A DNA stretch of 64,000 nucleotides from JAGOEY01 sp017997515 (GCA_026314275.1 CP111109.1:186001-250000); one strand, 5' to 3'. Counted from the first letter of the stretch, positions 38,008-47,577 are shown. Numbers and translations: made by a program. The notes: generated by a model not told the origin, from the sequence alone.

Positions 38008-39008
38008 TGCAATTTGGGCGCAGCGGGGACGGGCGGCATGGCGGGTTGGCCTTCCTGCACCACAAAAATCTGCGCCACATCCACCGCATCAAAGCGGTAC
38101 TGCGTGCCGCAGAACTCACAACCCACCTCGATGGTGGTGCGCTCCTGCAGGATGTCTGCCGCTTCGTCAGCGCCCAGGCCACGGATCATCTTGGCCACCC
38201 GCTCGCGGCTGCAGTTGCAGGCGAAGCGGGGCCCATGTTCGCCTTGTTCGGGCGTAAAACGCAGCAGTTTTTCTTCCCAGAACAGGCGGCGCAGGATGGT
38301 GTCCACGTCCAGCGTCAGCAGCTCGTCGCGGGTCAGGCTCGACGCCAGGATGGAGATGCGGTTGTAGTCTTCGTTGACGCCAATCTCGTCTTCGTTGGCC
38401 TGCTCGGCCTTGCCCGCGGCCAAGTTAGCTTCGCCCTTGCGCGGCATCCGCTGGATCAGCAGGCCCGCCGCCACCTTGTCGTTGGCGGCCAGCACCAGGG
38501 TGGTGTCGAGCTGCTCACTTTGCAGCATGTAGTTCTCGAGCACGGCGCTGAATTTTTCGAGCTTTTCGTTGTGGTCACCATGCAGTGGCACGACGCCCTG
38601 GTACGGCTGCTGGCCGGGAAATTTGGTGCGCGGCTCGAGTGTGATGGCGCAGCGGCCTTTGTTGTCCACGTTCACCATCTGGCTCAGCGTGGCCTGGGCG
38701 GGCACGTCACCGGCCAGGGTGGCGGTGCTGCGCAGGCTCAGGTCGGATTGCACTTCGGCCACGGCCAGCTTGACCGGGCCGTCGCCCAAAATCTGCAGCA
38801 CCAGCGCACCGTCGAACTTGATGTTGGACTGCATCAGCACCCCGGCGGCGGTCATCTCGCCCAGCAACTCCTGCACCGCTGCGGGGTACGGGCCCGTGGT
38901 GGTGTTGGACGCACGGCGCCGCAGAATTTCAACCCACGCATCCGTCAAGCGCACAACCATGCCGCGAACAGGCAAACCGTCAAAAAGAAACTTGTGGAGT
39001 TCGGACAC
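38004..39008 (-). CDS. hslO: Redox-regulated holdase Hsp33
   Basis: 334 residues. Conserved are LHKFLFDGLPVRGMVVRLTDAW at the start, VQSDLSLRSTATL, and EEKLLRFTPEQ. The C-terminal zinc-switch cysteines appear as FACNCSRERV and CEFCGTQYRFD, the two CxC/CxxC pairs of the family. Under oxidative stress they form disulfides and the protein becomes a chaperone. The 3' end overlaps the convergent kinase gene by 4 bp. Confidence 0.95.
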   Translation of the reverse strand: MSELHKFLFDGLPVRGMVVRLTDAWVEILRRRASNTTTGPYPAAVQELLGEMTAAGVLMQSNIKFDGALVLQILGDGPVKLAVAEVQSDLSLRSTATLAGDVPAQATLSQMVNVDNKGRCAITLEPRTKFPGQQPYQGVVPLHGDHNEKLEKFSAVLENYMLQSEQLDTTLVLAANDKVAAGLLIQRMPRKGEANLAAGKAEQANEDEIGVNEDYNRISILASSLTRDELLTLDVDTILRRLFWEEKLLRFTPEQGEHGPRFACNCSRERVAKMIRGLGADEAADILQERTTIEVGCEFCGTQYRFDAVDVAQIFVVQEGQPAMPPVPAAPKLH

Positions 39009-39104
39009 GCAGAGCTTTCTAGGAAATGAATAAAGTCAGGGATAAATGGCATACATGGTGGCACCCCGCCTGTTAAACACACCGCATGCGGTAGGAATGT
39101 CTTT

Positions 39105-39193
39105 ACCAGGGCACCCGTGGAACTGGCTTCGCCAGGCCACTGGGTGCGCCCCCTTGAGGGGGAAGCGCCCTAGGCGCTTCGGGGGTGTTTCAC
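39105..39193 (-). repeat. Three-hairpin 3'-end repeat (family C), after the carbonic-anhydrase-like gene
   Basis: On the minus strand it starts 5 bp after the stop at 39198: GTGAAACACCCCCGAAGCGC, then CCCCCTCAAGGGGG, then CCTGGCGAAGCCAGTTCC and ACGGGTGCCCTGG. Near-identical to the copy at 63844-63932. Confidence 0.85.
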
Positions 39194-39197
39194 ATGT

Positions 39198-39722
39198 TCA
39201 GGCCAGCTTGTGAAGACTGGTTTTAAAACGGCGGGCGTTTTCTATGTAGTGCTGCGCGCTCAATTTAAAACCCTGGATTTGCTCGGGGCTCAACTGGCGC
39301 ACGGCCTTGGCGGGGCTGCCGATGATCATGCAGCCGTCGGGAAATTCTTTGCCTTCGGTCACCAGGGCACCCGCGCCCACCAGGCAATTTTTGCCGATGA
39401 CTGCGCCGTTCAGCACCACGGCCCCAATGCCGATCAGCGACTCGTCGCCGATGGTGCAGCCATGCAGCATGACCTGGTGGCCGACGGTGACGTTTTCGCC
39501 CACCACCAGCGGTTTGCCAACATCTGCATGTAACACGCTGCCGTCCTGGATGTTGGAGCCTTGCCCAATGGTGATGGTTTCGGTGTCGCCCCGGATGATG
39601 GTGCCAAACCACACACTCACGTCGTCACCCAGCACCACGTTGCCCATGACCTGCGCACTGTCCGCCACCCACGCCGACGCGGCCACACGGGGGCTGCGTC
39701 CATCGAATTCGTAAACCGCCAT
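39198..39722 (-). CDS. Gamma-carbonic anhydrase family hexapeptide protein
   Basis: 174 residues forming a left-handed beta helix: repeated hexapeptides such as ADSAQVMGNVVLGDDVSVWF, TIGQGSNIQDGSVLHADVG and NVTVGHQVMLHGCTIGD. The three zinc histidines are consistent with LHADVG, VGHQVMLHG. YrdA/PaaY-type proteins have this size; carbonic anhydrase or thioesterase activity is not certain. It is transcribed divergently from the HDOD gene. Confidence 0.9.
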   Translation of the reverse strand: MAVYEFDGRSPRVAASAWVADSAQVMGNVVLGDDVSVWFGTIIRGDTETITIGQGSNIQDGSVLHADVGKPLVVGENVTVGHQVMLHGCTIGDESLIGIGAVVLNGAVIGKNCLVGAGALVTEGKEFPDGCMIIGSPAKAVRQLSPEQIQGFKLSAQHYIENARRFKTSLHKLA

Positions 39723-39902
39723 GCTGTCTCCTGTGTGTTGTAAAACCTGTGGCCCGAATTGTAGGCAGTGCCCACACGGATGACAGGATGGAGGTCACTT
39801 GGGCGTCTTTGCACCGGCCAAGCGTGAACATTTGCACGCAAACCCCATCCAAAACAGGGTGTCGAAGCCGCAACAACCCGTGATCCGACAAGCTACTGCT
39901 TA

Positions 39903-39930
39903 GAATCATTCCCAATCATTCCCAATCATT
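39903..39930 (+). repeat. Short tandem repeat upstream of the HDOD gene
   Basis: The 10-mer unit CCCAATCATT occurs twice in tandem (39911-39930) and is preceded by a partial unit, just before the possible TTG start of the HDOD gene. A change in copy number would move the promoter or leader spacing. Confidence 0.7.
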
Positions 39931-39958
39931 GCCATCACCCAGATTGGACCAAGCGCGC

Positions 39959-41228
39959 ATGCTGCCCCCCTCCCAACAAGCGCTCAAAGCGACCCCGCAA
40001 GCCCCCACCAGCCCAGGCCAACACGCCGTGATCGCCCGCCAGGCGATTGTTGACGGGTCACGCGCCATTTTTGGCTACGAGTTGTTCAACCGCGCCATTG
40101 CAGGCAATGCCCATACCGCAGCCAGTGACGCGGCCTTCCTGTTTAACGCCTTGTCCCATGCGGGCAGCGAAACAGTGGTCAGCTCCAAAGCCCTGTTCAT
40201 CAACTGCACCCACGAGAGCCTGACCGGCAGCCACCTGGAGCTGGTTAACCCCGACCTGGTGGTGCTGGAAGTGCCCACCCTGGTGGACAGCACACCAGAG
40301 CAGATCCAGGCCCAGGCCCAGCGTTTGGGCCAGTTGCGCGCGCGCGGGTTTCGGCTGGCATTCGACCAGTCGGTGCTGCGCAAGATCTACACGGCATGGC
40401 TGCCGCTGGCATCGTTCATCAAGCTGGACATGACGGCCTTCGGCCCGGACGTGGCCGAACAACTGGTGCGCGCCGTACGCGGCCACACCAAGGCGCAGAT
40501 CGTTGCGGAGAAGATCGAAACCGAAGCGCAGTACCAATGTATGGCGGCGCTGGGTGTCACGCTGTTCCAGGGCTTCTGGCTGGAGCGCCCGGCCCTGGTG
40601 AAAACCACTGCCTTGCAGCCGTCCCAGACAGCCACACTGCAGCTGATCAACCTGGTGCACACACAGGCCCCCGTGGCCGAGATCGAAGAGCTGCTGAAGA
40701 AGGACCCCAGCCTGTCCTTGAACCTGCTGCGTTTCATCAACACCTCCGGCACCGGCCCGGAAAATGAGGTCACCTCGTTCCGCGACGCGGTCACCACGCT
40801 GGGCATGGACAAACTGTTCCGCTGGGCCGCGTTGCTGATGACCACCTCCAACACCGGTGGGGTCTCGCCCATGGTGGGCAACACCGCAGCCGTTCGAGGC
40901 CGGTTGATGGAGTTGCTCGCCACCGACCTCAAAATGCCCGAAGCCGCCGACCACGCATTTGTCACCGGCGTGTTTTCGCTGCTGGACACCATGCTGGGCA
41001 TGCCACGCGACAAGGCACTCACATCCGTCTCCCTGCCCCCCCAGCGTGCGTGAAGCCCTGCTGGACAACACCGGCCCGTTCGCCCCCCTGCTGACCCTGG
41101 CCAAAGCCTGCGAAGCCGGCGACGACACCACCTTCGCCACCACCGCCACCGCCCTCAAACTCACCAGCCACCAGGTGAACTGGGCCCACCTGCAAGCCCT
41201 GGCCTGGGCCGAGGCCGTGGAAGAGTAA
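39959..41228 (+). CDS. EAL-like/HDOD signalling protein, with a 1-nt frameshift near the 3' end
   Basis: ATG 39959 (MLPPSQQALKATPQ); the frame reaches a TTG at 39929. The first ~210 residues form a degenerate EAL-like domain (IARQAIVDGSRAIFGYELF, LVVLEVPTLVDST, FIKLDMTAFGPDV, IVAEKIETEAQYQC), similar to YuxH-type proteins. The HDOD domain follows (ELLKKDPSLSLNLLRFINTS, SFRDAVTTLGMDKLFRWAAL). At the C7 run 41036-41042 the frame shifts; the next frame continues as SVREALLDNTGPFAPLLTLAKACEAG to 41228. With six C the protein is 422 residues. Catalytic EAL residues look incomplete, so a binding or regulatory role is more likely than c-di-GMP hydrolysis. Confidence 0.85.
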
Positions 41229-41247
41229 GCACACCCCGGAGGATAGG

Positions 41248-41347
41248 TACACCCCCAGGCTTCGCGGACTTCGTTCCGCTACTCCTTCCCCCTTGCAGGG
41301 GGCAACACCAGCGGCCTGGCAAAGCCAGTTCCGCGGTGTTTGCTGGA
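41248..41347 (+). repeat. Three-hairpin 3'-end repeat (family B), after the HDOD gene
   Basis: GTACACCCCCAGGCTTCGC, CCCCCTTGCAGGGGG, CCTGGCAAAGCCAG and CGCGGTGTTTGCTGGA, 19 bp after the HDOD stop. Confidence 0.85.
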
Positions 41348-41394
41348 GGTGCTGTCTTGCTTCGCTCGACAGCGTTGTGTGAATGAGCGGTATT

Positions 41395-41454
41395 TATTTG
41401 ATAGCACGCTGCGCACACCCACTGTGCGCTAGAGGCCAATTTCATTCAAAAATG
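41395..41454 (-). repeat. Palindromic dispersed repeat (family A), intergenic
   Basis: On the minus strand TTTTTGAATGAAATTGGCCT, CTAGCGCACAGTG, TGTGCGCAGCGTGCTATCAA. Nearly identical at its left end to the copy at 12030. Confidence 0.85.
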
Positions 41455-41457
41455 CGA

Positions 41458-41495
41458 AGAGCCCTCACCCCAACCCTCTCCCAGAGGGAGAGGGA
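41458..41495. repeat. REP-like palindrome
   Basis: GAGCCCTCACCCCAACCCTC followed by TCCCAGAGGGAGAGGGAG; the CTCTCCC/GGGAGAG pairing is a form common in proteobacterial intergenic repeats. A piece related to the 11707-12420 inverted repeat follows to about 41560, leaving no gene in 41229-41573. Confidence 0.75.
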
Positions 41496-41573
41496 GTAAT
41501 ACACGGGCCGAGCGAAGCAATGGCCCGCCGGGGCGAGTCCCGGCCTCCATCCTCAGCAACGAACAACCAGCAA

Positions 41574-42467
41574 TCACCCCCGCGGATGGTGCTGCCCATG
41601 TAAAGCCTTCAACCGCTCCCGCGCCACATGCGTATAAATCGTCGTTGTTGAAATATCCGCATGCCCCAGCAGCATCTGCACCGCCCGCAGATCCGCGCCA
41701 TGGTTCAGCAAATGCGTCGCAAATGCATGGCGCAGCGTGTGTGGTGACAGCGGCGCGGTGATACCCGCAGCCACGGCCTGTTTCTTGACGATGATCCAGA
41801 ACATCACCCGCGTCATGCGGCTGCCCCGCGCGGTGACAAACAGGTCGCTGGTCTGCTGCCCGTCCAGAATGACGCCACGGCCTTCTTCCAAGTAGCGCTC
41901 CAGCCAGGCACGCGCCACCTCGCCAAAAGGCACCAGGCGCTCCTTAGCCCCCTTGCCCAGCACCCGCAACACACCGTCGTTCAGGCTCACGTCCAGCACA
42001 CCCAGGCTGACCAGCTCGGTCACCCGCAGGCCGCTGGCGTACATCAGCTCCAGCATGGTGCGGTCGCGCAGGCCCAGCGGGGTGTCCACGTCGGGCGCAT
42101 GCAGCAGCGCCTCGACCTGCGCTTGCGACAGCGTCTTGGGCACCCGCAAGGCCTGCTTGGCCGACTGAAGCTTCAGGGTCGGGTCGGCGTGGATAGAACC
42201 CTCACGCAGAGCCCAGTGGAAATAACGCTTGAACACACTCAGCCGCCGGTTGGCCGACGTGGCCCGGGTGGTCGCGTGTTGCGCGGCAAAGTAGCTGTTG
42301 AGCAAGGTTTCGGTGCTGTCATTCAACGCCAGGCCTTGCGCATCCAGCCACTGGGCATACAGCGTCAGGTCACGCCGGTACGCGGCCAGTGTGTTGGGCG
42401 ACAAGCCGTCTTCCAGCCACAGGGCGTCTACAAAACTGTCGATGCTGGACTGGCTGGAGGGATGCAT
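41574..42467 (-). CDS. xerD: Site-specific tyrosine recombinase XerD
   Basis: 297 residues from ATG 42467 (MHPSSQSSIDSFVDALWLEDG); the longer upstream frame is not conserved. A SAM-like N-terminal core-binding domain (LSPNTLAAYRRDLTLYAQWL) is followed by the catalytic domain. Active-site residues are Arg in YASGLRVTELV, Lys in LGKGAKERLVP, His-Arg in LSPHTLRHAFATHLLNHGA, His in LLGHADISTTTIYTHV with the nucleophile Tyr. With XerC it resolves chromosome dimers at dif. Its 5' end lies beyond the terminator of the Bug receptor gene. Confidence 0.95.
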   Translation of the reverse strand: MHPSSQSSIDSFVDALWLEDGLSPNTLAAYRRDLTLYAQWLDAQGLALNDSTETLLNSYFAAQHATTRATSANRRLSVFKRYFHWALREGSIHADPTLKLQSAKQALRVPKTLSQAQVEALLHAPDVDTPLGLRDRTMLELMYASGLRVTELVSLGVLDVSLNDGVLRVLGKGAKERLVPFGEVARAWLERYLEEGRGVILDGQQTSDLFVTARGSRMTRVMFWIIVKKQAVAAGITAPLSPHTLRHAFATHLLNHGADLRAVQMLLGHADISTTTIYTHVARERLKALHGQHHPRG

Positions 42468-42485
42468 AAAAAATTGCGCACAGAA

Positions 42486-42517
42486 ACAAAAAGGCCACCC
42501 GTGAAGACGGATGGCCT
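42486..42517 (-). terminator. Intrinsic terminator of the Bug receptor gene
   Basis: Stem AGGCCACCCGT (42492-42502) with ACGGATGGCCT (42507-42517) and GAAG loop; on the minus strand it is followed by five T. It separates the Bug gene from xerD. Confidence 0.88.
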
Positions 42518-42543
42518 GGCATGGTAACCAAGAAAACCAGGTC

Positions 42544-43518
42544 TTATTCGAGCGCCAGCTTCTGCTTCTGCACCACACCCTTGTAGACCTCGAACTCGGC
42601 CTTGATCTGCTCGGCAAACTGCTCGGGCGTGTTGGCAATGATGATCGAGCCGGTGTCTTCAATACGCTTTTTGGTGGCGGGGTCTTCCAGCGCTTTCTTG
42701 GTGCCAGCGCTGAGTTTGTCCACGATGTCCTTGGGCAGGCCCTTGGGGCCATAGATGCCGTAGTAGGCCATGCGGTTCACGGGCTCCAGGCCGACTTCCT
42801 TGAAGGTGGGCACGTCGGGCAAATCTTTCAAACGCTGCGGCGCAGCCACCACGATGGGCACCAGGCGTTTGTCCTTGATGAAGGGCAAGGCAGACGGCAG
42901 GTTGTCAAAAATCATGGGCACGTTGCCCGCCACCGTGTCCACCAGGGCCGGGCCTGCACCACGGTAGGGAATGTGGGTGACGAAGGTGTTGGTCAGGTTC
43001 TTGTACAGCTCCATCTGCAGGTGGCCAATGCCGCCGGTGCCGGAGGATGCAAACGAGTATTTGCCGGGGTTACGCTTGATCTCGGCGATGAACTCCTTGT
43101 AGTTCTTGGCCGGGAAACTGGGGTGCACTGCAATGATGTTGGGGGTGGCCGCCACGTTGATGATGGGGGTGAAGTCGGTCAGCGGGTTGTAGGGCGTCTT
43201 CGGGTTGATGGCCGGGTTGGCCGCCGTGGTGGACACGGTGGCCACCCCCAGCTTGTAGCCGTCTGGCGCTGCCTTGGCCGTCTCGTTGGCACCCACCACA
43301 CCACCGCCACCAGCCTTGTTGATCACGATGACCGACTGGCCCAGCGCCTTGCCCAGCGGATCGGAAATGGCGCGTGCCACGATGTCTGTCGTGCCGCCTG
43401 GGGCGAAGGGAACTTGCAGCTCCACAGGTTTGTTGGGGTAAGCCTGGGCCAGTGCTGCGGTGGAGCCAAGGCAGGTCACGGCGGCGGCGGCAAGCGCCAG
43501 GGGGAAGCGGTACGACAT
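42544..43518 (-). CDS. Bug-family tripartite tricarboxylate transporter substrate-binding protein
   Basis: 324 residues with a signal peptide (FPLALAAAAVTCLGSTAALAQA) and a periplasmic binding fold of the TctC/Bug family. Characteristic parts are YPNKPVELQVPFAPGGTTDIVARAISDPL, VINKAGGGGVVGANETAKAAPDGY and GKYSFASSGTGGIGHLQMELYK. The ligand is usually a carboxylate or aromatic acid bound through water bridges; it cannot be deduced here. There is no TctAB membrane partner nearby, as is common for orphan Bug receptors. A terminator follows. Confidence 0.94.
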   Translation of the reverse strand: MSYRFPLALAAAAVTCLGSTAALAQAYPNKPVELQVPFAPGGTTDIVARAISDPLGKALGQSVIVINKAGGGGVVGANETAKAAPDGYKLGVATVSTTAANPAINPKTPYNPLTDFTPIINVAATPNIIAVHPSFPAKNYKEFIAEIKRNPGKYSFASSGTGGIGHLQMELYKNLTNTFVTHIPYRGAGPALVDTVAGNVPMIFDNLPSALPFIKDKRLVPIVVAAPQRLKDLPDVPTFKEVGLEPVNRMAYYGIYGPKGLPKDIVDKLSAGTKKALEDPATKKRIEDTGSIIIANTPEQFAEQIKAEFEVYKGVVQKQKLALE

Positions 43519-43669
43519 GGCAGCATCCTTCTTATGAAAGGTGGGACAAAAGAACGTGTGTACGGTCTTTGCGGAGCGTGCATGGTAATCGCAGACCTCG
43601 CCCGTTGACCCGCTTTAAGGGCAAACACCGAGGGAATGCCCCGGGCCGCCGCACTGTTATTCTTGACCG

Positions 43670-44575
43670 GTGAATTACGCGCAACTGCTTCTCCCCGACT
43701 TCTCCCTCATCCTGTGCGGCTACCTGGTGTGCCGCTACACCGCCCTCAACCAGAAGGTATGGCAACAGGTCGAACTGCTGGTCTATTACTTCCTGTTCCC
43801 GGTGCTGCTGTTCCAGTCGATTGTGCGCAGCCCACTCGACCTGGCTGCCGCGTCGAGCCTGATTGCGGCAGGTGTGCTCACCGGCCTGGTGGCGATTGGG
43901 CTGTCGTACTCGATCCCTTACTGGCCCTGGGTCGGGCGGCATGTTGACCGGCGTGACCATGCCGCCAGCGCACAGGTGGCGTTCCGCTTCAACTCCTTTA
44001 TTGCACTGGCACTGGCCGAGCGGCTGGCCGGCCCCAAAGGGCTGTTGCTGATTGCGGTGTTGATTGGTGTGTGTGTGCCCATTTTCAACATTGCGGCGGT
44101 GTGGCCCATGGCGCGCCACGCCAAACGCGGCTTTGCCCGCGAGATTGTGCGCAACCCGCTGATCATCGCCACCAGCTGTGGCCTGGTGGCCAACCTGCTG
44201 GGTTTGGTGATCCCGGTGTGGCTGGAGCCTGCGGTGACCCGTATCGGTGCCGCATCGCTGGCCTTGGGCCTGATGGCTGCGGGCGCGGGTATGCAGCTGG
44301 GCAACCTGTCCAGCGGCAAAGTGCTGGCGGTGGCGGTGTTGTCGATCCGGCACTTTGTGCTGCCCTTGGTGGCACTGGGCCTGGCCTTGTTGTTCAAACT
44401 GGACTCGGTGCAGACCACGGTGCTGCTGGCATTTGCAGCCCTGCCCACAGCGTCCACCTGCTACGTGCTCGCCGCACGGATGGGCTACAACGGCGCTTAC
44501 GTGGCGGCCTTGGTCACGCTGTCTACCCTGCTGGGGATTGTGAGTTTGCCGTTTGGGCTGGGTGTGCTGCGCTAG
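43670..44575 (+). CDS. AEC family (auxin efflux carrier-like) transporter
   Basis: 301 residues from GTG 43670 with about ten membrane helices in two inverted halves. Features are LLPDFSLILCGYLVCRYTALN, IALALAERLAGPKGLLLIAVL, RNPLIIATSCGLVANLLGL and FAALPTASTCYVLAARMGYNGAYVA. AEC proteins export or exchange small carboxylates; the substrate here is not known. Its 3' end overlaps the convergent queG gene by 53 bp. Confidence 0.9.
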   Translation: MNYAQLLLPDFSLILCGYLVCRYTALNQKVWQQVELLVYYFLFPVLLFQSIVRSPLDLAAASSLIAAGVLTGLVAIGLSYSIPYWPWVGRHVDRRDHAASAQVAFRFNSFIALALAERLAGPKGLLLIAVLIGVCVPIFNIAAVWPMARHAKRGFAREIVRNPLIIATSCGLVANLLGLVIPVWLEPAVTRIGAASLALGLMAAGAGMQLGNLSSGKVLAVAVLSIRHFVLPLVALGLALLFKLDSVQTTVLLAFAALPTASTCYVLAARMGYNGAYVAALVTLSTLLGIVSLPFGLGVLR

Positions 44576-45641
44576 GTGCTTGCACCAGCGCCCACGCCAC
44601 ATGCTCACGCACGAGCGCACTGGCGTCCCCTGCGCGGGCTTGCAACGCAGCGCGAATAATGTGGCTGTTGGTCGCGCGCAGCGCGTTGCCCAGGGCCACC
44701 GCCACGTTGCGCAGCCAGCGCTCGTGGCCAATACGGCGGATGGGGCCACCTTCGGTGTAGCGCAAAAAGTCCTGCTCCGTCCAGCCAAACAAAAAGACCA
44801 GTTGTGTGCCCGCCAGCCCCGGGCGCGCGTCAAAGTCGGGCAAGGCGTTGCGCTGGGCAAATTTGTTCCAGGGACAGATGAGCTGGCAGTCGTCGCAGCC
44901 GTAGATGCGGTTGCCCATCAGGGGGCGCAGCTCCAGCGGAATGGGGCCCGCGTGTTCAATGGTCAGGTACGAGATACAGCGCCGTGCGTCGATGCGGTGG
45001 GGTGCCACGATGGCCTGCGTCGGGCACACGTCGATACAGGCCTGGCAGCTGCCGCAATGGGCCGCTACGGGTTCGCTGTGCGGCAGGGCCAGGTCCACAT
45101 AAATTTCACCCAGAAAAAACATCGACCCCGCTTCGCGGTTCAGCACCAGTGTGTGTTTGCCACGCCAGCCCTGGCCGCTGCGCGACGACAGCTCGGCCTC
45201 CAGCACCGGGGCCGAATCGGTGAACACGCGGTAACCAAACGGGCCAATGTGCTGGCCAATGCGGTCGCTGAGTTTTTGCAGGCGTGCGCGCAGCACCTTG
45301 TGGTAGTCCCGCCCCCGCGCATACAGCGACACAATGCCCTCGCCGGGCCGCTGCAGGCGTTCGAATTCGATGGCCTGCCAGCCGTCCGGGGTGGCGGCGG
45401 GCAGGTAATTCATACGTACGGTGATCACACTCACGGTGCCGGGCACCAGCTCGGCCGGGCGCGCACGTTTGAGGCCGTGGGCGGCCATATAAGCCATGTC
45501 ACCATGGAACCCTTGGGCCAGCCACGACACCAACCCAGGCTCGGCCGAGGACAAATCGACACCCGTCACGCCAATTTGGGAGAATCCGAGCTCACGTGCC
45601 CACTCCTGAACCTGAGGAAAGAGTTGACTGCTGCTGAACAT
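44523..45641 (-). CDS. queG: Epoxyqueuosine reductase
   Basis: 372 residues from ATG 45641 (MFSSSQLFPQVQEWARELGFSQ). Conserved: ELVPGTVSVITVRMNYLP, YARGRDYHKVLRARLQKL (cobalamin-binding region), and two [4Fe-4S] motifs, CGSCQACIDVCPTQAI and CDDCQLICPWNKFAQ. A C-terminal HEAT-like part (ERWLRNVAVALGNALR) binds tRNA. It performs the last step of queuosine synthesis at tRNA position 34. It is divergent from tsaE with about 45 bp between starts, and the upstream extension of the frame is not conserved. Confidence 0.96.
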   Translation of the reverse strand: MFSSSQLFPQVQEWARELGFSQIGVTGVDLSSAEPGLVSWLAQGFHGDMAYMAAHGLKRARPAELVPGTVSVITVRMNYLPAATPDGWQAIEFERLQRPGEGIVSLYARGRDYHKVLRARLQKLSDRIGQHIGPFGYRVFTDSAPVLEAELSSRSGQGWRGKHTLVLNREAGSMFFLGEIYVDLALPHSEPVAAHCGSCQACIDVCPTQAIVAPHRIDARRCISYLTIEHAGPIPLELRPLMGNRIYGCDDCQLICPWNKFAQRNALPDFDARPGLAGTQLVFLFGWTEQDFLRYTEGGPIRRIGHERWLRNVAVALGNALRATNSHIIRAALQARAGDASALVREHVAWALVQAPSAAHPAQTANSQSPAG

Positions 45642-45686
45642 ACCCCCGGGATTGTAGAAACAAGACCCGCCTTTTCTGCGCCACCC

Positions 45687-46166
45687 GTGGCTGCGGCAAG
45701 CTGCATCCAGACCTGGCACAGCGAGGACGACACCCAGGCCTTCGCTGCCCGGCTTGCCGCCCAGCCCGCATTACGCAACAGCTTCATCGAACTCCATGGC
45801 GACCTGGGCGCGGGCAAAACCACGCTGGTGCGCCACCTGCTGCGCGCTTTAGGTGTGCAGGGCCGCATCAAAAGCCCCACCTATGCCGTGGTGGAGCCGC
45901 ACGAAACACCCGACGGCTTGCAGGCCTGGCACTTTGATTTCTACCGTTTCAGCGACCCGCGTGAGTGGGAAGACGCGGGCTTCCGCGACGTGTTCGCCAG
46001 CCCCGGCCTGAAGCTGGCCGAATGGCCTGAGAAGGCCGGTGCGCTGCTGCCACGCGCAGACCTGGTGATCCACATCGACGCCCAGGCGGACGGCACCCGC
46101 CGTGTCAGCCTGCAGGCCCCCACCGCCACCGGCCGTGGGCTGCTGCACGGGGAGCTGCCCGCATGA
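45687..46166 (+). CDS. tsaE: tRNA t6A-modification ATPase TsaE
   Basis: About 159 residues. There is no ATG; GTG 45687 (VAAASCIQTWHSEDDTQ) is the best start, and an ATT at 45651 is possible. The Walker A motif is ELHGDLGAGKTTLVRHLLRALG, followed by IKSPTYAVVEPHE, HFDFYRFSDPREWEDAGFRD and LAEWPEKAGALLP, all diagnostic. TsaE supports N6-threonylcarbamoyladenosine formation with TsaB and TsaD. The amidase gene overlaps its stop by 4 bp; tsaE-ami-mutL is a classical proteobacterial order. Confidence 0.94.
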   Translation: MAAASCIQTWHSEDDTQAFAARLAAQPALRNSFIELHGDLGAGKTTLVRHLLRALGVQGRIKSPTYAVVEPHETPDGLQAWHFDFYRFSDPREWEDAGFRDVFASPGLKLAEWPEKAGALLPRADLVIHIDAQADGTRRVSLQAPTATGRGLLHGELPA

Positions 46167-47577
46167 GCCGCCCCACCCCACCGATCCACCGCCGCCAATT
46201 GCTGCAGGCGGGCAGCCTGGTGCTGCTGCTGGGCACACAGCACCTGGCACGGGGCGCGTCCATCGTTGCAGTGCGGGTGTGGCCCGCCCCCGACTACACC
46301 CGCGTCACCATCGAGTCCGACACCACCCTGACCGCCCGCCAGCAAATGGTGGGCAGCCCGCCGCGCCTGGCGGTGGACATTGAAGGCATCGACCTCAACC
46401 CGGCGCTGCGCGAACTGGTGGCCAAGGTCAAGTCGGACGACCCGTTTATCAACGGCATCCGTATCGGGCAGAACGCCCCCGGTGTGGTGCGTATGGTGAT
46501 CGACCTGAAACAGGACGCCCTGCCCCAGGTGTTTGCGCTGGCCCCCGTGGCCGCCTACCAGCACCGGCTGGTGCTGGACCTGCACCCCGCACGCGAGATC
46601 GACCCGCTCGAAGCCCTGATTGCCGACCGGCTCAAGGACGACGCCCAATCACGCGGTGCCACAGCCGCTGCCCAGAGTGCCGTGGCGAATGCGCCGCAGC
46701 CTGCCATCCCGCCCCCCCAGCCCACGACGCGCTGGGCGAGCTGATTGCGCGCCAGGCCCAGAAGCCGCCAGTCGCTACAGAATCCATAGCGCAAGCCGCA
46801 CGCCCACCGGCCGCAAAGCCGCAAAACAACCTTGCACCCGTGGCCAGCCGCACCGACCGGCTGATCATCGTGGCCCTCGACCCTGGGCATGGCGGGGAAG
46901 ACCCCGGTGCCATCGGCCCCGGCGGCACGCGCGAGAAAGACATCGTGCTGCGCGTTGCTCACCTGCTGCGCGACCGTATCAACGCGGCCAGCGTCAACGG
47001 CAGCCCCATGCGTGCATTTTTGACCCGCGACGCCGACTTCTTCGTGCCGCTGCATGTGCGCGTGCAAAAGGCCCGCAGCGTGCAGGCCGACCTGTTCGTG
47101 AGCATCCACGCCGACGCCTTCACCGTGCCCACCGCACGCGGTGCGAGTGTGTTTGCACTCAGCGACAAGGGCGCGTCCAGCAGCGCAGCGCGTTGGCTGG
47201 CCAACAAGGAAAACAGCGCCGACCTGATTGGTGGCGTCAACGTCCAAACCCGCGACCGCCATGTGCAGCGTGTGCTGCTGGACATGAGCACCACCGCGCA
47301 GATCAACGACAGCCTGAAACTCGGCAGCGCCCTGCTGGGCGAAATTGGCAACGTTGGCCGCCTGCACAAACCCCGGGTGGAACAGGCCGGTTTTGCGGTG
47401 CTGAAGGCCCCCGACATCCCCAGCGTGCTGGTGGAAACCGCGTTCATCAGCAACCCCGAAGAAGAAGCCAAACTCCGCAGCAGCGCCTACCAGGAGCAGC
47501 TGGCCGATGCGCTGATGCGGGGCATCCAGCGCTACTTTGCGCGCAACCCACCGCTGGCGCGCAGCCGGAGTGTGTGA
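46163..47577 (+). CDS. amiC: N-acetylmuramoyl-L-alanine amidase (AmiC type), with a 1-nt frameshift
   Basis: Starts at ATG 46163 with a twin-arginine-like signal (IHRRQLLQAGSLVLLLG). An AMIN domain (VRVWPAPDYTRVTIESDTTL; FINGIRIGQNAPGVVRMVID) leads to a Pro-rich linker. Here the C7 run 46712-46718 breaks the frame; eight C would restore a 471-residue protein. The Amidase_3 domain continues in the next frame (IIVALDPGHGGEDPGAIGP with zinc His, VSIHADAF, VLVETAFISNPEEEAK). It splits daughter-cell peptidoglycan at the septum. The break lies in a low-conservation linker, but the catalytic domain would be lost if it were real. Confidence 0.92.

Noticed and set aside
44553..45686. Long N-terminal extension of tsaE
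   Set aside because: The extension is antisense to queG and unlike any TsaE; conservation begins near SEDDTQAF, so a start at about 45687 was chosen.
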